From positions 13,067,941 to 13,131,940 of the forward strand of contig OY754339.1 of NCBI GenBank assembly GCA_963573305.1: 64,000 nt of DNA, written 5' to 3'. Positions 43,439 to 52,195 of this stretch are shown one piece after another; within the stretch, counting starts at the first letter, position 1, and every line of letters starts with the position of its first letter. A program made the translations under genes and the position numbers. The notes below the pieces were generated by a model. It was not told the origin of the DNA and did not search any database. It saw nothing but the letters and a program-made list of their open reading frames with translations. This stretch comes from Pyrrhosoma nymphula. Its lineage: Eukaryota; Arthropoda; Insecta; Odonata; Coenagrionidae.

Positions 43439-43928
43439 CTCTACAGTGAAGTAAGGGTCTGGTCCTTACACTCTTCGGCTGGTACACCAGAACCTCTCAG
43501 TCGCCCCCGACGCACTCGTTGGCCTGACTGAGAGCCCCCACTTGCTCGGCATTGCACGCTAGCGCACTCGTTAGCAGCTGAGTTTCCCACACAGACATAA
43601 GTGGCGCGAGGCTAACGTAGTCCCTCGTTCTCAGTCGCGGGGCACTTGGGAGTTTCCGTTTGTCTGCGGGCAAGCGGTCCAATAGGTACACCCGGGGAGG
43701 GAGGTACAACACCACTTCACCGCCCCCCCCCCCTAAAGGGGGGGAACGGCACTTGGGGCGTGAGAGCCCACATCGGTACACAGACTAAGACAGGTAGCGT
43801 GAAGTAAACACCGCTGTTTACCGCAAGTAGGCTCTTTTTCAGGTCCCAGGTCAGGACGACGATCACCGAGACGAGTGGCGTGATGTAGTCACCGCTACGA
43901 GTTTATTTTCTTTCAGGTCCGAACGAAC

Positions 43929-44062
43929 TCCTTTCCTTTCGGCCCTTTTTAGAGCCTTCCTTTCGGCCCTTTTTAGAGCCTTCCTTTCGGCCCTTTTTAG
44001 AGCCTTCCTTTCGGCCCTTTTTAGAGCCATCCTTTCGGCCCTTTTTAGAGCCATCCTTTCAG
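43929..44062. repeat. 24-bp tandem repeat, about 5.5 units
   Basis: Unit CCTTCCTTTCGGCCCTTTTT plus AGAG. The minus strand gives an ALKRAERK repeat frame that is not a gene. It ends 48 bp before the ORF1 start of Jockey-type copy 2. Confidence 0.95.
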
Positions 44063-44109
44063 GTAACCCAGAGACAGGACCCGGACCTAATCACCGGGAA
44101 CGGTACTGT

Positions 44110-46000
44110 ATGGCTGGTAACCAATTGAGGGTTCCCTCGCCACCCCTGAACGCTAGGCTACGGTCACGCTCCACCCAGCTTCAACCACCTGTCATTTCTT
44201 ACGTGCCCCCTCATCTTTTCCCAGCCATCACTGACAGTCCACGTTCCCCGACCCCAGTTTCTGTATTACCCATTTCATCTACCCTTCCGAATTCTCCAGT
44301 CAGTGAGCTAGGCCTCCTTTTCACTCCATCCTCAAGTGACGTCGACGCTGAGATCGCAGCCCTAGAAGCTGCTAGTCCTCATACGTCGCCCCGCTCTTCC
44401 CGTGCGTCTTCCAGTCTAACAATTGTCTCTGCTTCTCCTTCATCTATCCTTCCCCTTGTTGTCCAATCCTCCACCTCCAGGCAACACCCACTTACCTCCA
44501 CCCCTTCCGGGAGACACTCGGCACCCCTTCAGGGCGCCCTCCGTCCCACTGTCCAGATTCACTGTCTCCCTAGTGATTACGAGGAACTGTTCTCCCACGA
44601 GAACAACGTTGCCGGCTCTCCCTTCGTAGCATTTGGTCGCGGTAGGCGCTCCAGACCACCCCCTGTTCCTTCTGAACCCTTCCGGCCAATCGGAGAAGCC
44701 TTGGCTGAACTCAATGATGTTCAACCTGCCCCTACTTCCCCTTCGCAGCCCAACCTTCCACGTCCCGTCCCACTTATATCGGAACCTAATCCGTTCCAAC
44801 GACCTCCGGATGAGGGATTGTCGACCCCTGCCAACATCTCCTTTCGGCCTACCTTCCATGTGACCCAGCCTAACTCCCCCTCTCATCCTATATCCTCACA
44901 ACGTCCTACCACCTCTGTCCCCCGCCCTGCCGCCACCACCCGCCTGCCCCCCTCGAACGGTACCGGCCATGCCTCTGCTCGACCGACGCTGTACTGGGCC
45001 ACCATCACCCGCCTTCCCCGTTCCTGCTCCCAACAGGCATTCTACAGGCAGTGGCAAAGGGTTTTTCCCTCCCTTAACACAGCCACCGTGTTGGTTAACC
45101 CACAGTCCCTGTCCGCCCGGTGCAGCTGGATGAACAGGGCATCAACCTCCTCTTGAGGGACAAAACGAAACTGGCCCACTCATTAGGAGAACCAATACTG
45201 GTTACTTGCCCTGCCATCCGCCGCCCCAGGACCCCAACCTTGTCCGCCGCCTCTAATAGACGCTCTATCTTCTCGTTTGTTATTAGAGGTGTTGACCATG
45301 CTACAGAGGCCGAGGAAGTAAAGGACGCCCTCATCCAACGCAACATCCCAGTGGAGGATGTAAGGAGGATACGCAGCGCTGCCACCGGACGGTTCACCAG
45401 GCTGCTGAGGGTCTCCACCACCGACGCGGGTTGCTTTCGGACCATCTTTCGGGATGGCATCCGGTTGTGGGGGCGCAAATATCGCTGCGAGGCCTCAAAT
45501 CCCCCCCAGCCCAAACTATGCATTGTGCCCGTTGCCAGGGCTTCGGCCATGCGACGAGGGGGTGCAACAACCCTATCCGTTGCGGTCGCTGTGCCGGCTC
45601 CCACTGGACCAGTGACTGCTCGGAGGGGGAGGTGCGCTGCCTGAACTGCGGCGGTGGGCATCGCGCCGGGGACAGGGGCTGCCCTGTGCGTCCCCGTTGT
45701 CCGGAGTCGCTCACCGCCACGGCCTCGGTTAATCCCGATCCTGCTATTTTACAGGCAATCCAGCTGGACACCACCGACAACCGAGAGACCGTATCGAAGG
45801 GAGATTTGCTGCGCCTGCTGTCGGTGATCTTCACCAACCTCCACCCGGAACAGCGACAGCGCGTAGCTGGCATCGTGGACGACGCGTCCAAGGTGGTGCT
45901 CGGGATGAGTGTGACTCCGGTGTACTCCGGGACCACCGTCCTCCCTGTCGTGGCATCCGCCACCTCCACCTACGCCTCACGGACCCAATATGGAAGTTAA
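44110..46000 (+). pseudogene. Jockey-type copy 2 ORF1 (two frameshifts)
   Basis: Starts MAGNQLRVPSPPLNARLRS. The first 330 residues are Pro/Ser-rich. A shift near 45,115 leads to a frame with VQLDEQGINLLLRDKTKLAH and FVIRGVDHATEAEEVKDAL (PRE_C2HC-like); a second shift at the seven-C run near 45,505 leads to three CCHC knuckles (CARCQGFGHATRGC, CGRCAGSHWTSDC, CLNCGGGHRAGDRGC) and a C-terminal helix-rich tail ending SRTQYGS. The stop overlaps the ORF2 start (ATGGAAGTTAA). The homopolymer shift could be a sequencing error; the first is harder to dismiss. Confidence 0.8.
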
Positions 46001-48869
46001 GCCTTCTTCCTTCTCATTCCTAAATATAAACGGTGCCGTGGGGCGCAAAAAGCCCCTACTCCTGGAACACATCAGGACGAAGGACGTCTCTATCATGGGA
46101 TTGGTGGAGACTTTCCTTCGTTCAAATTCACCAGTAAACCTCTCTTTTTTCCAGGAGTTTGGCACCCCTAGGCTGGGAAACCGATCGGGAGGCACCACAC
46201 TACTTATTAGAAAAGACATACCAGCCGTCCGTGTGGACATACCAGCGGCTTGCCTACCAGCTGGAAATGAGGCCACATTAGCCAGGATCATCCTTCAACG
46301 TCATTCAATACATGTCTGCGTGGTCTACTCCCGACCCAACGCTCCACTACCTGTTGCCCTCTTACATCATCTATCTAACCTCTCTCTCCCATTCATAATT
46401 TTAGGAGATTTCAACGCCAGGCACACAGCATTCCGGGATCGCATCATAAACAACAAAGGAAGAAAACTAGAAAGCTGGATCTTAGGAAATGCGGTAGTAA
46501 GGCTCGACATCCCATTCCCAACCAGCTTACGAGGTGGTGGCGCGTTCCCTGACCACGCGATAGTGTCGTCATCTTTGATGGCATACACTGGACACGTGAC
46601 AGTGGATAACTGCCTCACATCAGACCATCTCCCCTTTTCCTTCTCCTTTTCACTTACTTCCCAACTCCCTCCCCGCACCTTTGTTCGTCCTAACTACCGC
46701 AACACCGATTGGGAAGAATTTAACAAAACTGTACAGATGGGAATGGAAACCATCGGGGACATGAAGACCACAGCTGATGTGGACAGAGCCATTAAGGAAG
46801 TAGAGGACGCCTTCTCCAAAGCAGCCTCCAAGATACCGATGATAACTATAGACCCATCAAGACCACCACTGCCTCCTCATATATTGGCGATGGTTAAGAA
46901 CAAGAGATCACTATTCCGCCAATGGGTACGTACAAGAGATCCCTGGGTGAAGATGGAGTTGAACAGGATCACTGCACACGTTAAGAGAGAAATTATTGCC
47001 CAGAAAGAAAGAAGCTGGCTACAAGCTTGCCAAAAGCTTGATTATCGTGACGGGGCTGGCTTTTGGAGGAGGTTTAAACTATTAACAGGACAATTGCACC
47101 CCACCAGGCATTCCTTAATTGGACCCAATGGTGACCCTATTGCTGCGCCCTTGGAACAAGCCGAAGAATTCAAAAGGGTGTTGGCAGATGTCTACACCCC
47201 AAAGAACGACCCGACATTCCTCGAGCAACAAGTGGATTGCTGCAATACCCGCCTCCTGGACCTCCAAGATACACTTTTACCAAGATTAATCCCGCTAGAC
47301 CTGAAAGAGGACTATGGTGATATCATCTATCCCATATCAACAGAGGACATGATGGATGCTATGCCTAAGAAGAACAAGGCCCCAGGAGAGGACAAGATAA
47401 CCACACTTTACCTCAAGAAGGCTCCTTCCTGCTTGCCACTCTTAACAAAAATATTCAACGTCCTCCTCGCCCTAGGCTATTATCCAAACTCCTGGAAAAA
47501 GACAACCATGGTGATGATTGCCAAACCTGGCAAAGACAATAGCAGTGCCGGGAACTACAGGCCTATAAGCCTAACCAGCACGGTGGGGAAATGGTTTGAA
47601 AGAATACTTGCACACCGAATGGCGAACTTTTTCGAGGACATTGATGTATTGCCCCAGCATCAATTCGGCTTCAGACCCCACCGATGTACTACTGACCCGC
47701 TCGCTCTGCTCACCAGTACCGCCATGGAAGCCATCAACAGGAACAAGTACACTGCTGCCCTGTTCCTGGATATAGAAAGGGCATTCGACAATGTATGGCA
47801 TGAGGGACTGATGTATAAACTCTCTCGAATACCAGGAGTTGGACCAAACCTTATGAGGATCATCAGCGGTTTCCTAAGGAATAGGGACGCCAGGGTAAGA
47901 GTCGGCACCCGACTCTCAACACCCTTCCCCATCAAATGCGGTGTTCCGCAGGGAACCGTTCTGTCCCCCCTCTTATTCACCCTATACTGCTGGGACATGC
48001 CAAATGACACAAGAGCCAATCCAGTTACTCTATGCCAGTACGCCGACGACACGGCACTATGGTGTACAGGAAGATCTCCCGACACGGCCACAAACAATCT
48101 ACAGGCCATGGTAACGAAGGTGGAACATTGGCTCAGACGATGGAGACTAAAACCTAACGCAGAGAAGACCCAGCTCCTCATTGGTAAACCACTATGCAAG
48201 AAGCCTACCAGTTGCAGCATTCAACTTGGGAATCAGCGGGTGTATGAAGCAGAGGCAGCCAAATACCTTGGAGTCACAGTAGACAGGAATTTCACTTTTA
48301 TAAAACATGTAAACGAAATCCGAGCGAGGTGCAGCAGACGGGCTAACCTGATACGCGCGGTCTACGCAAGAGGGCGTGGAGTTTCAGTGAGGTGCTGCGT
48401 GCTCTTGTACCGGTCTTTTGTGAGACCGGTCATGGAGTACGCTGCCCTCGCCGTCCTCCCTTTAAGACGGAACTTGATGCCGTACGCCACTCTGGAGCGT
48501 CGGATCCTGCGTCAGGTCTCCGGACTGCACTACCGGACTGGGAACAAATCTGTCTACCTAATTACTAATACTGAACCTATCCTCCACAGGCTATGCCGTC
48601 TACGGTCCAACGCAGCACGTCGTATCGCCATCAACAATCCGGGACTACTCCAAGAAATATTATCCAGAGGCAGAGGACCTTTACCGAAGGCCAACAAGAA
48701 CAAACTCTACTCGACACCACGATTCATCAACGACCATCTGCACCTGTATTACCCAGACATCAGCCTCCCACCAGCTGACATCCGGCCCAGCGTTCCTGCA
48801 CCACCAAATTTAACCATCACGCCGGGCTTACTGCTTATCCCTAAGAAGAGAGAGAAGCCGAAAAAGTGA
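45990..48869 (+). CDS. Jockey-type copy 2 ORF2: endonuclease-reverse transcriptase, intact
   Basis: Uninterrupted 959 codons. Endonuclease in residues 1-230: FLNINGAVGRK, LVETFLRS, ILGDFNARHTAF, LTSDHLPFSF. RT in about residues 440-760: APGEDKITTLYLKKAP, NYRPISLTSTVGKWFERIL, DIERAFDNVWHEGL, CGVPQGTVLSPLLF, active site QYADDTALW, then KYLGVTVDRNFTF. A thumb and a basic C-terminus (PKKREKPKK) follow; no RNase H. All expected catalytic residues are visible. The start overlaps the ORF1 stop by 11 nt, as in copy 1. It is the best candidate in the window for an active enzyme, but its ORF1 appears frameshifted. Confidence 0.92.
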   Translation: MEVKPSSFSFLNINGAVGRKKPLLLEHIRTKDVSIMGLVETFLRSNSPVNLSFFQEFGTPRLGNRSGGTTLLIRKDIPAVRVDIPAACLPAGNEATLARIILQRHSIHVCVVYSRPNAPLPVALLHHLSNLSLPFIILGDFNARHTAFRDRIINNKGRKLESWILGNAVVRLDIPFPTSLRGGGAFPDHAIVSSSLMAYTGHVTVDNCLTSDHLPFSFSFSLTSQLPPRTFVRPNYRNTDWEEFNKTVQMGMETIGDMKTTADVDRAIKEVEDAFSKAASKIPMITIDPSRPPLPPHILAMVKNKRSLFRQWVRTRDPWVKMELNRITAHVKREIIAQKERSWLQACQKLDYRDGAGFWRRFKLLTGQLHPTRHSLIGPNGDPIAAPLEQAEEFKRVLADVYTPKNDPTFLEQQVDCCNTRLLDLQDTLLPRLIPLDLKEDYGDIIYPISTEDMMDAMPKKNKAPGEDKITTLYLKKAPSCLPLLTKIFNVLLALGYYPNSWKKTTMVMIAKPGKDNSSAGNYRPISLTSTVGKWFERILAHRMANFFEDIDVLPQHQFGFRPHRCTTDPLALLTSTAMEAINRNKYTAALFLDIERAFDNVWHEGLMYKLSRIPGVGPNLMRIISGFLRNRDARVRVGTRLSTPFPIKCGVPQGTVLSPLLFTLYCWDMPNDTRANPVTLCQYADDTALWCTGRSPDTATNNLQAMVTKVEHWLRRWRLKPNAEKTQLLIGKPLCKKPTSCSIQLGNQRVYEAEAAKYLGVTVDRNFTFIKHVNEIRARCSRRANLIRAVYARGRGVSVRCCVLLYRSFVRPVMEYAALAVLPLRRNLMPYATLERRILRQVSGLHYRTGNKSVYLITNTEPILHRLCRLRSNAARRIAINNPGLLQEILSRGRGPLPKANKNKLYSTPRFINDHLHLYYPDISLPPADIRPSVPAPPNLTITPGLLLIPKKREKPKK

Positions 48870-48968
48870 TTCCCTAGTGATATATCAGTGATTTTAGTCA
48901 AAAACAATCAAAAACTATATATACGTATTGTTATCCCAGTGATTTACAGCCAAAGACTATAGAACTCA

Positions 48969-48973
<5 letters not shown>

Positions 48974-49043
<70 letters not shown>
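48974..49043. repeat. (TA)n microsatellite, about 35 units
   Basis: Follows the 3' UTR of Jockey-type copy 2 and abuts the 470-bp tandem repeat. Confidence 0.97.
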
Positions 49044-49044
<1 letters not shown>

Positions 49045-49200
49045 CCATTCATTCATTCACTCAAACCGCTCACAGGCGTAAATAATAAATATTTCGTTCA
49101 AACAGGTGGTGAAAGAAAGAGGATAGGAAACATATAAAATTTGACAACACAATGGTGATGTGAAGATGGAATGATGGCCGATTCCAAGTGAAAAAAATTC

Positions 49201-49272
49201 GTCTAGACCGGGAATTGAACCACGGACCTTCCGATGTCGCGCCGGCTGCTCTGACCACTAAGCTATCTAGAC
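49201..49272 (-). ncRNA. tRNA-like pol III cassette, unit 1
   Basis: 72 nt on the minus strand. The ends GTCTAGA and TCTAGAC form a perfect 7-bp acceptor-like stem; the D arm GCTT/GAGC pairs; A-box-like TAGCTTAGTGGTCAGAGC and B-box-like GGTTCAATTCC are present; anticodon stem 4 of 5 pairs; T stem 3 of 5. A T7 run follows within 5 nt, a pol III terminator. Position 33 is G instead of the universal U, so it is a tRNA-derived repeat, not a working tRNA. Confidence 0.65.
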
Positions 49273-49670
49273 TACTAAAGAAACACTGGAATCGGCGGGG
49301 GGTTTATATGAATCAAACACCCCCAAGATTAGCCCGTAAAAGTCGCCCAGAGGTGGCGCTGGGTATTTTCACTCACCGGCAGAGAAGAAATTACGTTCAC
49401 AGAAGAGGAAAGCAAAGTTTGAATCAGGCACACAGACAGTGGTAAAGATACAGAACAGGCGTTTCGGGGCACGCAGAGCCCAAGAAGTAGAAATGAGCCA
49501 TTCCGGCCATACAACCATTCATTCATTCACTCAAACCGCTCACAGGCGTAAATAATAAATATTTCGTTCAAACAGGTGGTGAAAGAAAGAGGATAGGAAA
49601 CATATAAAATTTGACAACACAATGGTGATGTGAAGATGGAATGATGGCCGATTCCAAGTGAAAAAAATTC

Positions 49671-49742
49671 GTCTAGACCGGGAATTGAACCACGGACCTT
49701 CCGATGTCGCGCCGGCTGCTCTGACCACTAAGCTATCTAGAC
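49671..49742 (-). ncRNA. tRNA-like pol III cassette, unit 2
   Basis: Identical by eye to the cassette at 49,201-49,272, 470 bp further on, with the same T-run terminator. Confidence 0.65.
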
Positions 49743-50383
49743 TACTAAAGAAACACTGGAATCGGCGGGGGGTTTATATGAATCAAACACCCCCAAGATT
49801 AGCCCGTAAAAGTCGCCCAGAGGTGGCGCTGGGTATTTTCACTCACCGGCAGAGAAGAAATTACGTTCACAGAAGAGGAAAGCAAAGTTTGAATCAGGCA
49901 CACAGACAGTGGTAAAGATACAGAACAGGCGTTTCGGGGCACGCAGAGCCCAAGAAGTAGAAATGAGCCATTCCGGCCATACAACCATTCATTCATTCAC
50001 TCAAACCGCTCACAGGCGTAAATAATAAATATTTCGTTCAAACAGGTGGTGAAAGAAAGAGGATAGGAAACATATAAAATTTGACAACACAATGGTGATG
50101 TGAAGATGGAATGATGGCCGATTCCAAGTGAAAAATGGTGGTTGTATGGCCGGAATGGCTCATTTCTACTTCTTGGGCTCTGCGTGCCCCGAAACGCCTG
50201 TTCTGTATCTTTACCACTGTCTGTGTGCCTGATTCAAACTTTGCTTTCCTCTTCTGTGAACGTAATTTCTTCTCTGCCGGTGAGTGAAAATACCCAGCGC
50301 CACCTCTGGGCGACTTTTACGGGCTAATCTTGGGGGTGTTTGATTCATATAAACCCCCCGCCGATTCCAGTGTTTCTTTAGTA

Positions 50384-50455
50384 GTCTAGATAGCTTAGTG
50401 GTCAGAGCAGCCGGCGCGACATCGGAAGGTCCGTGGTTCAATTCCCGGTCTAGAC
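50384..50455 (+). ncRNA. tRNA-like pol III cassette, inverted unit
   Basis: Plus-strand copy of the same 72-nt sequence within the inverted unit, followed by ATTTTTTT. Confidence 0.65.
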
Positions 50456-50568
50456 GAATTTTTTTCACTTGGAATCGGCCATCATTCCATCTTCACATCA
50501 CCATTGTGTTGTCAAATTTTATATGTTTCCTATCCTCTTTCTTTCACCACCTGTTTGAACGAAATATT

Positions 50569-50601
<33 letters not shown>

Positions 50602-50608
<7 letters not shown>

Positions 50609-50990
50609 TTTTTTTATCTTTTACACACTATAACTGTTAATTTTCAAAAATCTAAAACTGTTATTTTATTGTTATTTTATTGTTATTGTTACTTGTTACG
50701 ACCTGACGACGGTTTTTGCGGGTTTCCCGTCGTCCTAGGGCAAATGCCAGGTCAAGCTCTTCCCGCACATCTACCCAGTGATACACAATCCAGTGAAAGG
50801 TGCATTCCTACCCTGAAGAGGCGCAAAGCCTACAGCAGGGTCCACATTTGCGTTGTTATTTCTGTCTTGTTATTTTGTTGTTACTCTTCTATTCTCTGTA
50901 TCTTTTTGTTGATCTTATTGTTGTTATCCTTCTATTTTCTCTGTATTTGCAAATGTGGAAATAAACACTTTTTGAATTAAATTGACCTCA
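50602..50990 (+). other. unassigned repeat-like segment with polyadenylation signal
   Basis: Starts with TTGTTATT-type low complexity, then GC-richer DNA (CGACCTGACGACGG, CCAGTGATACACAATCCAGTG), then T-rich DNA ending in AATAAACACTTTTTGAATTAAA at about 50,960-50,980. It has the look of a transcript 3' end or SINE-like body; I do not recognise the family. Confidence 0.3.
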
Positions 50991-51610
50991 GAAGACACAA
51001 CGGAGGAGGGAGCCTTAGGGAACAGTCGCTGCGAGTCAACTCCTCGGCCGTCATCCTCCTCCCGCGTCCAGTCGAAGCAAACGCACTCCTCGGCACTCTT
51101 CCTCCACCCGCACCCTTGCGGCCCGGAGGACTTGTGGACCGTTCCGGCCGTCGCCCGCACCCGGAACCCGCGTCCCGCCAGGAGGAGCACGCCGTCGCCC
51201 GCTCCCGCCACAGTGGGACAAGCCGCACCCGCAAGCGCCGGACGCACCGCTCCCGCCACAGCCGGACAACCCGCAAGCGCCGCTCCCGCCAGCGTCACCA
51301 CCGGGAAGCATCAACGAGCCTGGTCGCAGCCCAGCGGAGTCCAGCACCCCGTAGCCGCGCCGCAGCCAGCGAGCCACTCGCCCTTCAGGCACTCCTTGCC
51401 TTTCGGTCCCCCTTTCTGGGACCCCCATTGAACTCACCCATGTAAATATACTGAATAAATACGGTCAATGTTTAAACCTCTATTTTCCGGCTCTTGATTT
51501 CACTCGCATCGTGACCCAGGCACCTTCGCTTGTCGCCGAGTTCCCACGAGAACTCGATCGCGCGTTCCGGGGTGGGTTGCTCTACCGCACCCGGACGCTG
51601 ACGTTGCGAC
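50991..51610 (+). other. GC-rich segment, LTR-like, at the right edge of the 9.3-kb insertion
   Basis: GC-rich with Arg/Ala/Pro-rich frames that carry no motif; then TGTAAATATACTGAATAAATAC (polyadenylation signal AATAAA at about 51,454) and CGCATCGTGACCCAGG, which resembles the LTR-to-leader junction of some gypsy-type elements. Its last bases GCGACA abut the ORF1 continuation of I-clade copy C. No matching sequence exists at the left edge (42,305), so a paired LTR is not shown. Confidence 0.3.
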
Positions 51611-52195
51611 AAGGGGAGAGCCTGAAGAAGGTATCTCCCTTCCTTATTCGTAAGTTACTGTCTGGTTCAGTTCCTGGTGAAATTAAATCGGAAAAGAAAC
51701 TTCGCAATGGCACACTGCGCATCGAAACGGCTACGAGGGCTCAAAGCGAAAAGCTATTGCTGTTTGAAAAGCTTGGCGAAATTCCCGTTAAAGTCGAGGT
51801 GCACCGCACTTTGAACACCTGTCGGGGAGTAATTAGTTACTACGACCTTCTGTATGTTGAGATCGACGAGATCAAGCAGGAGATGGCCTCTCAGGGGGTC
51901 ACCGATGCTCGTCGACTCACCACAAAGCGTAATGGAGAAAGAGTAAACACAACGTCTGTCGTACTCACGTTCACGCTTGACCATCTCCCCGACAAGGTGT
52001 TTGTCGGTTATGAATCTGTGCCAGTGCGTCCATACCGGCACCCATGCGATGTTTCCAGTGCCAGCGATTCGGCCACATGGCCACACGGTGCGAGGGCAAG
52101 GCCACCTGCCCCCGCTGCAGCCTGGAGAAGCATGAGGGTGCGGAATGCAAGGGTGACCCACTTTGCGTCAATTGCGAGGGTGCACGCCCTCGCGA
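51611..52195 (+). pseudogene. I-clade ORF1, copy C (part 2)
   Basis: Resumes with GESLKKVSPFLIRKLLSG and reads to GYESVPVRPY, then a one-base shift near 52,035 leads to the knuckles CFQCQRFGHMATRC, CPRCSLEKHEGAEC and the start of a third (CVNCEGA). There the frame passes without interruption into ORF2 sequence because the rest of ORF1 and the endonuclease are deleted. Confidence 0.82.

Larger units (their letters stand above)
42305..44109 (+). other. GC-rich leader of Jockey-type copy 2, with repeats
   Basis: No convincing coding frame. Contains TATA-like CTATATAAAG at about 42,870, a segment of about 110 bp (GGCCGGCAATAGGAACTTTA through GAAGAACGACTCAGGG) present at 43,088-43,200 and again at 43,326-43,438, and a 24-bp tandem array. 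Tandem 5' segments upstream of ORF1 could be promoter monomers of the following element. A 9-C run precedes a G-run near 43,726-43,743. Confidence 0.5.
49045..50575. repeat. 470-bp tandem repeat, 2.3 direct copies plus one inverted copy
   Basis: Direct units start at 49,045, 49,515 and 49,985; the third stops at about 50,133 and is followed by an inverted unit to about 50,575. Frames translated from the units are identical in all copies, so they differ little or not at all. Each complete unit starts with CATTCATTCATTCACTC and holds a tRNA-like cassette. The array ends in another (TA)n tract (50,571-50,601). Confidence 0.95.

Noticed and set aside
43863..44054. ALKRAERK-repeat frame on the minus strand
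   Set aside because: Translation of the 24-bp tandem array.
45110..45515. Programmed frameshifting in ORF1 of Jockey-type copy 2
   Set aside because: Two shifts at unrelated sites with no slippery heptamer plus structure that I can see; mutation or sequencing error is simpler.
49201..49272. Functional tRNA gene (anticodon position reads CGA)
   Set aside because: Lacks U33, the T stem pairs poorly, there is no long variable arm for a Ser tRNA, and it lies in a tandem repeat. Called tRNA-like instead.
50991..51445. Arg/Ala/Pro-rich frames of 100-150 codons on both strands
   Set aside because: GC-rich sequence opens several frames at once; no conserved motif or domain.
42305..51610. Complete LTR retrotransposon with paired LTRs
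   Set aside because: The edges suggest it, but no repeat shared between left and right edge was found and the interior ORFs are non-LTR.
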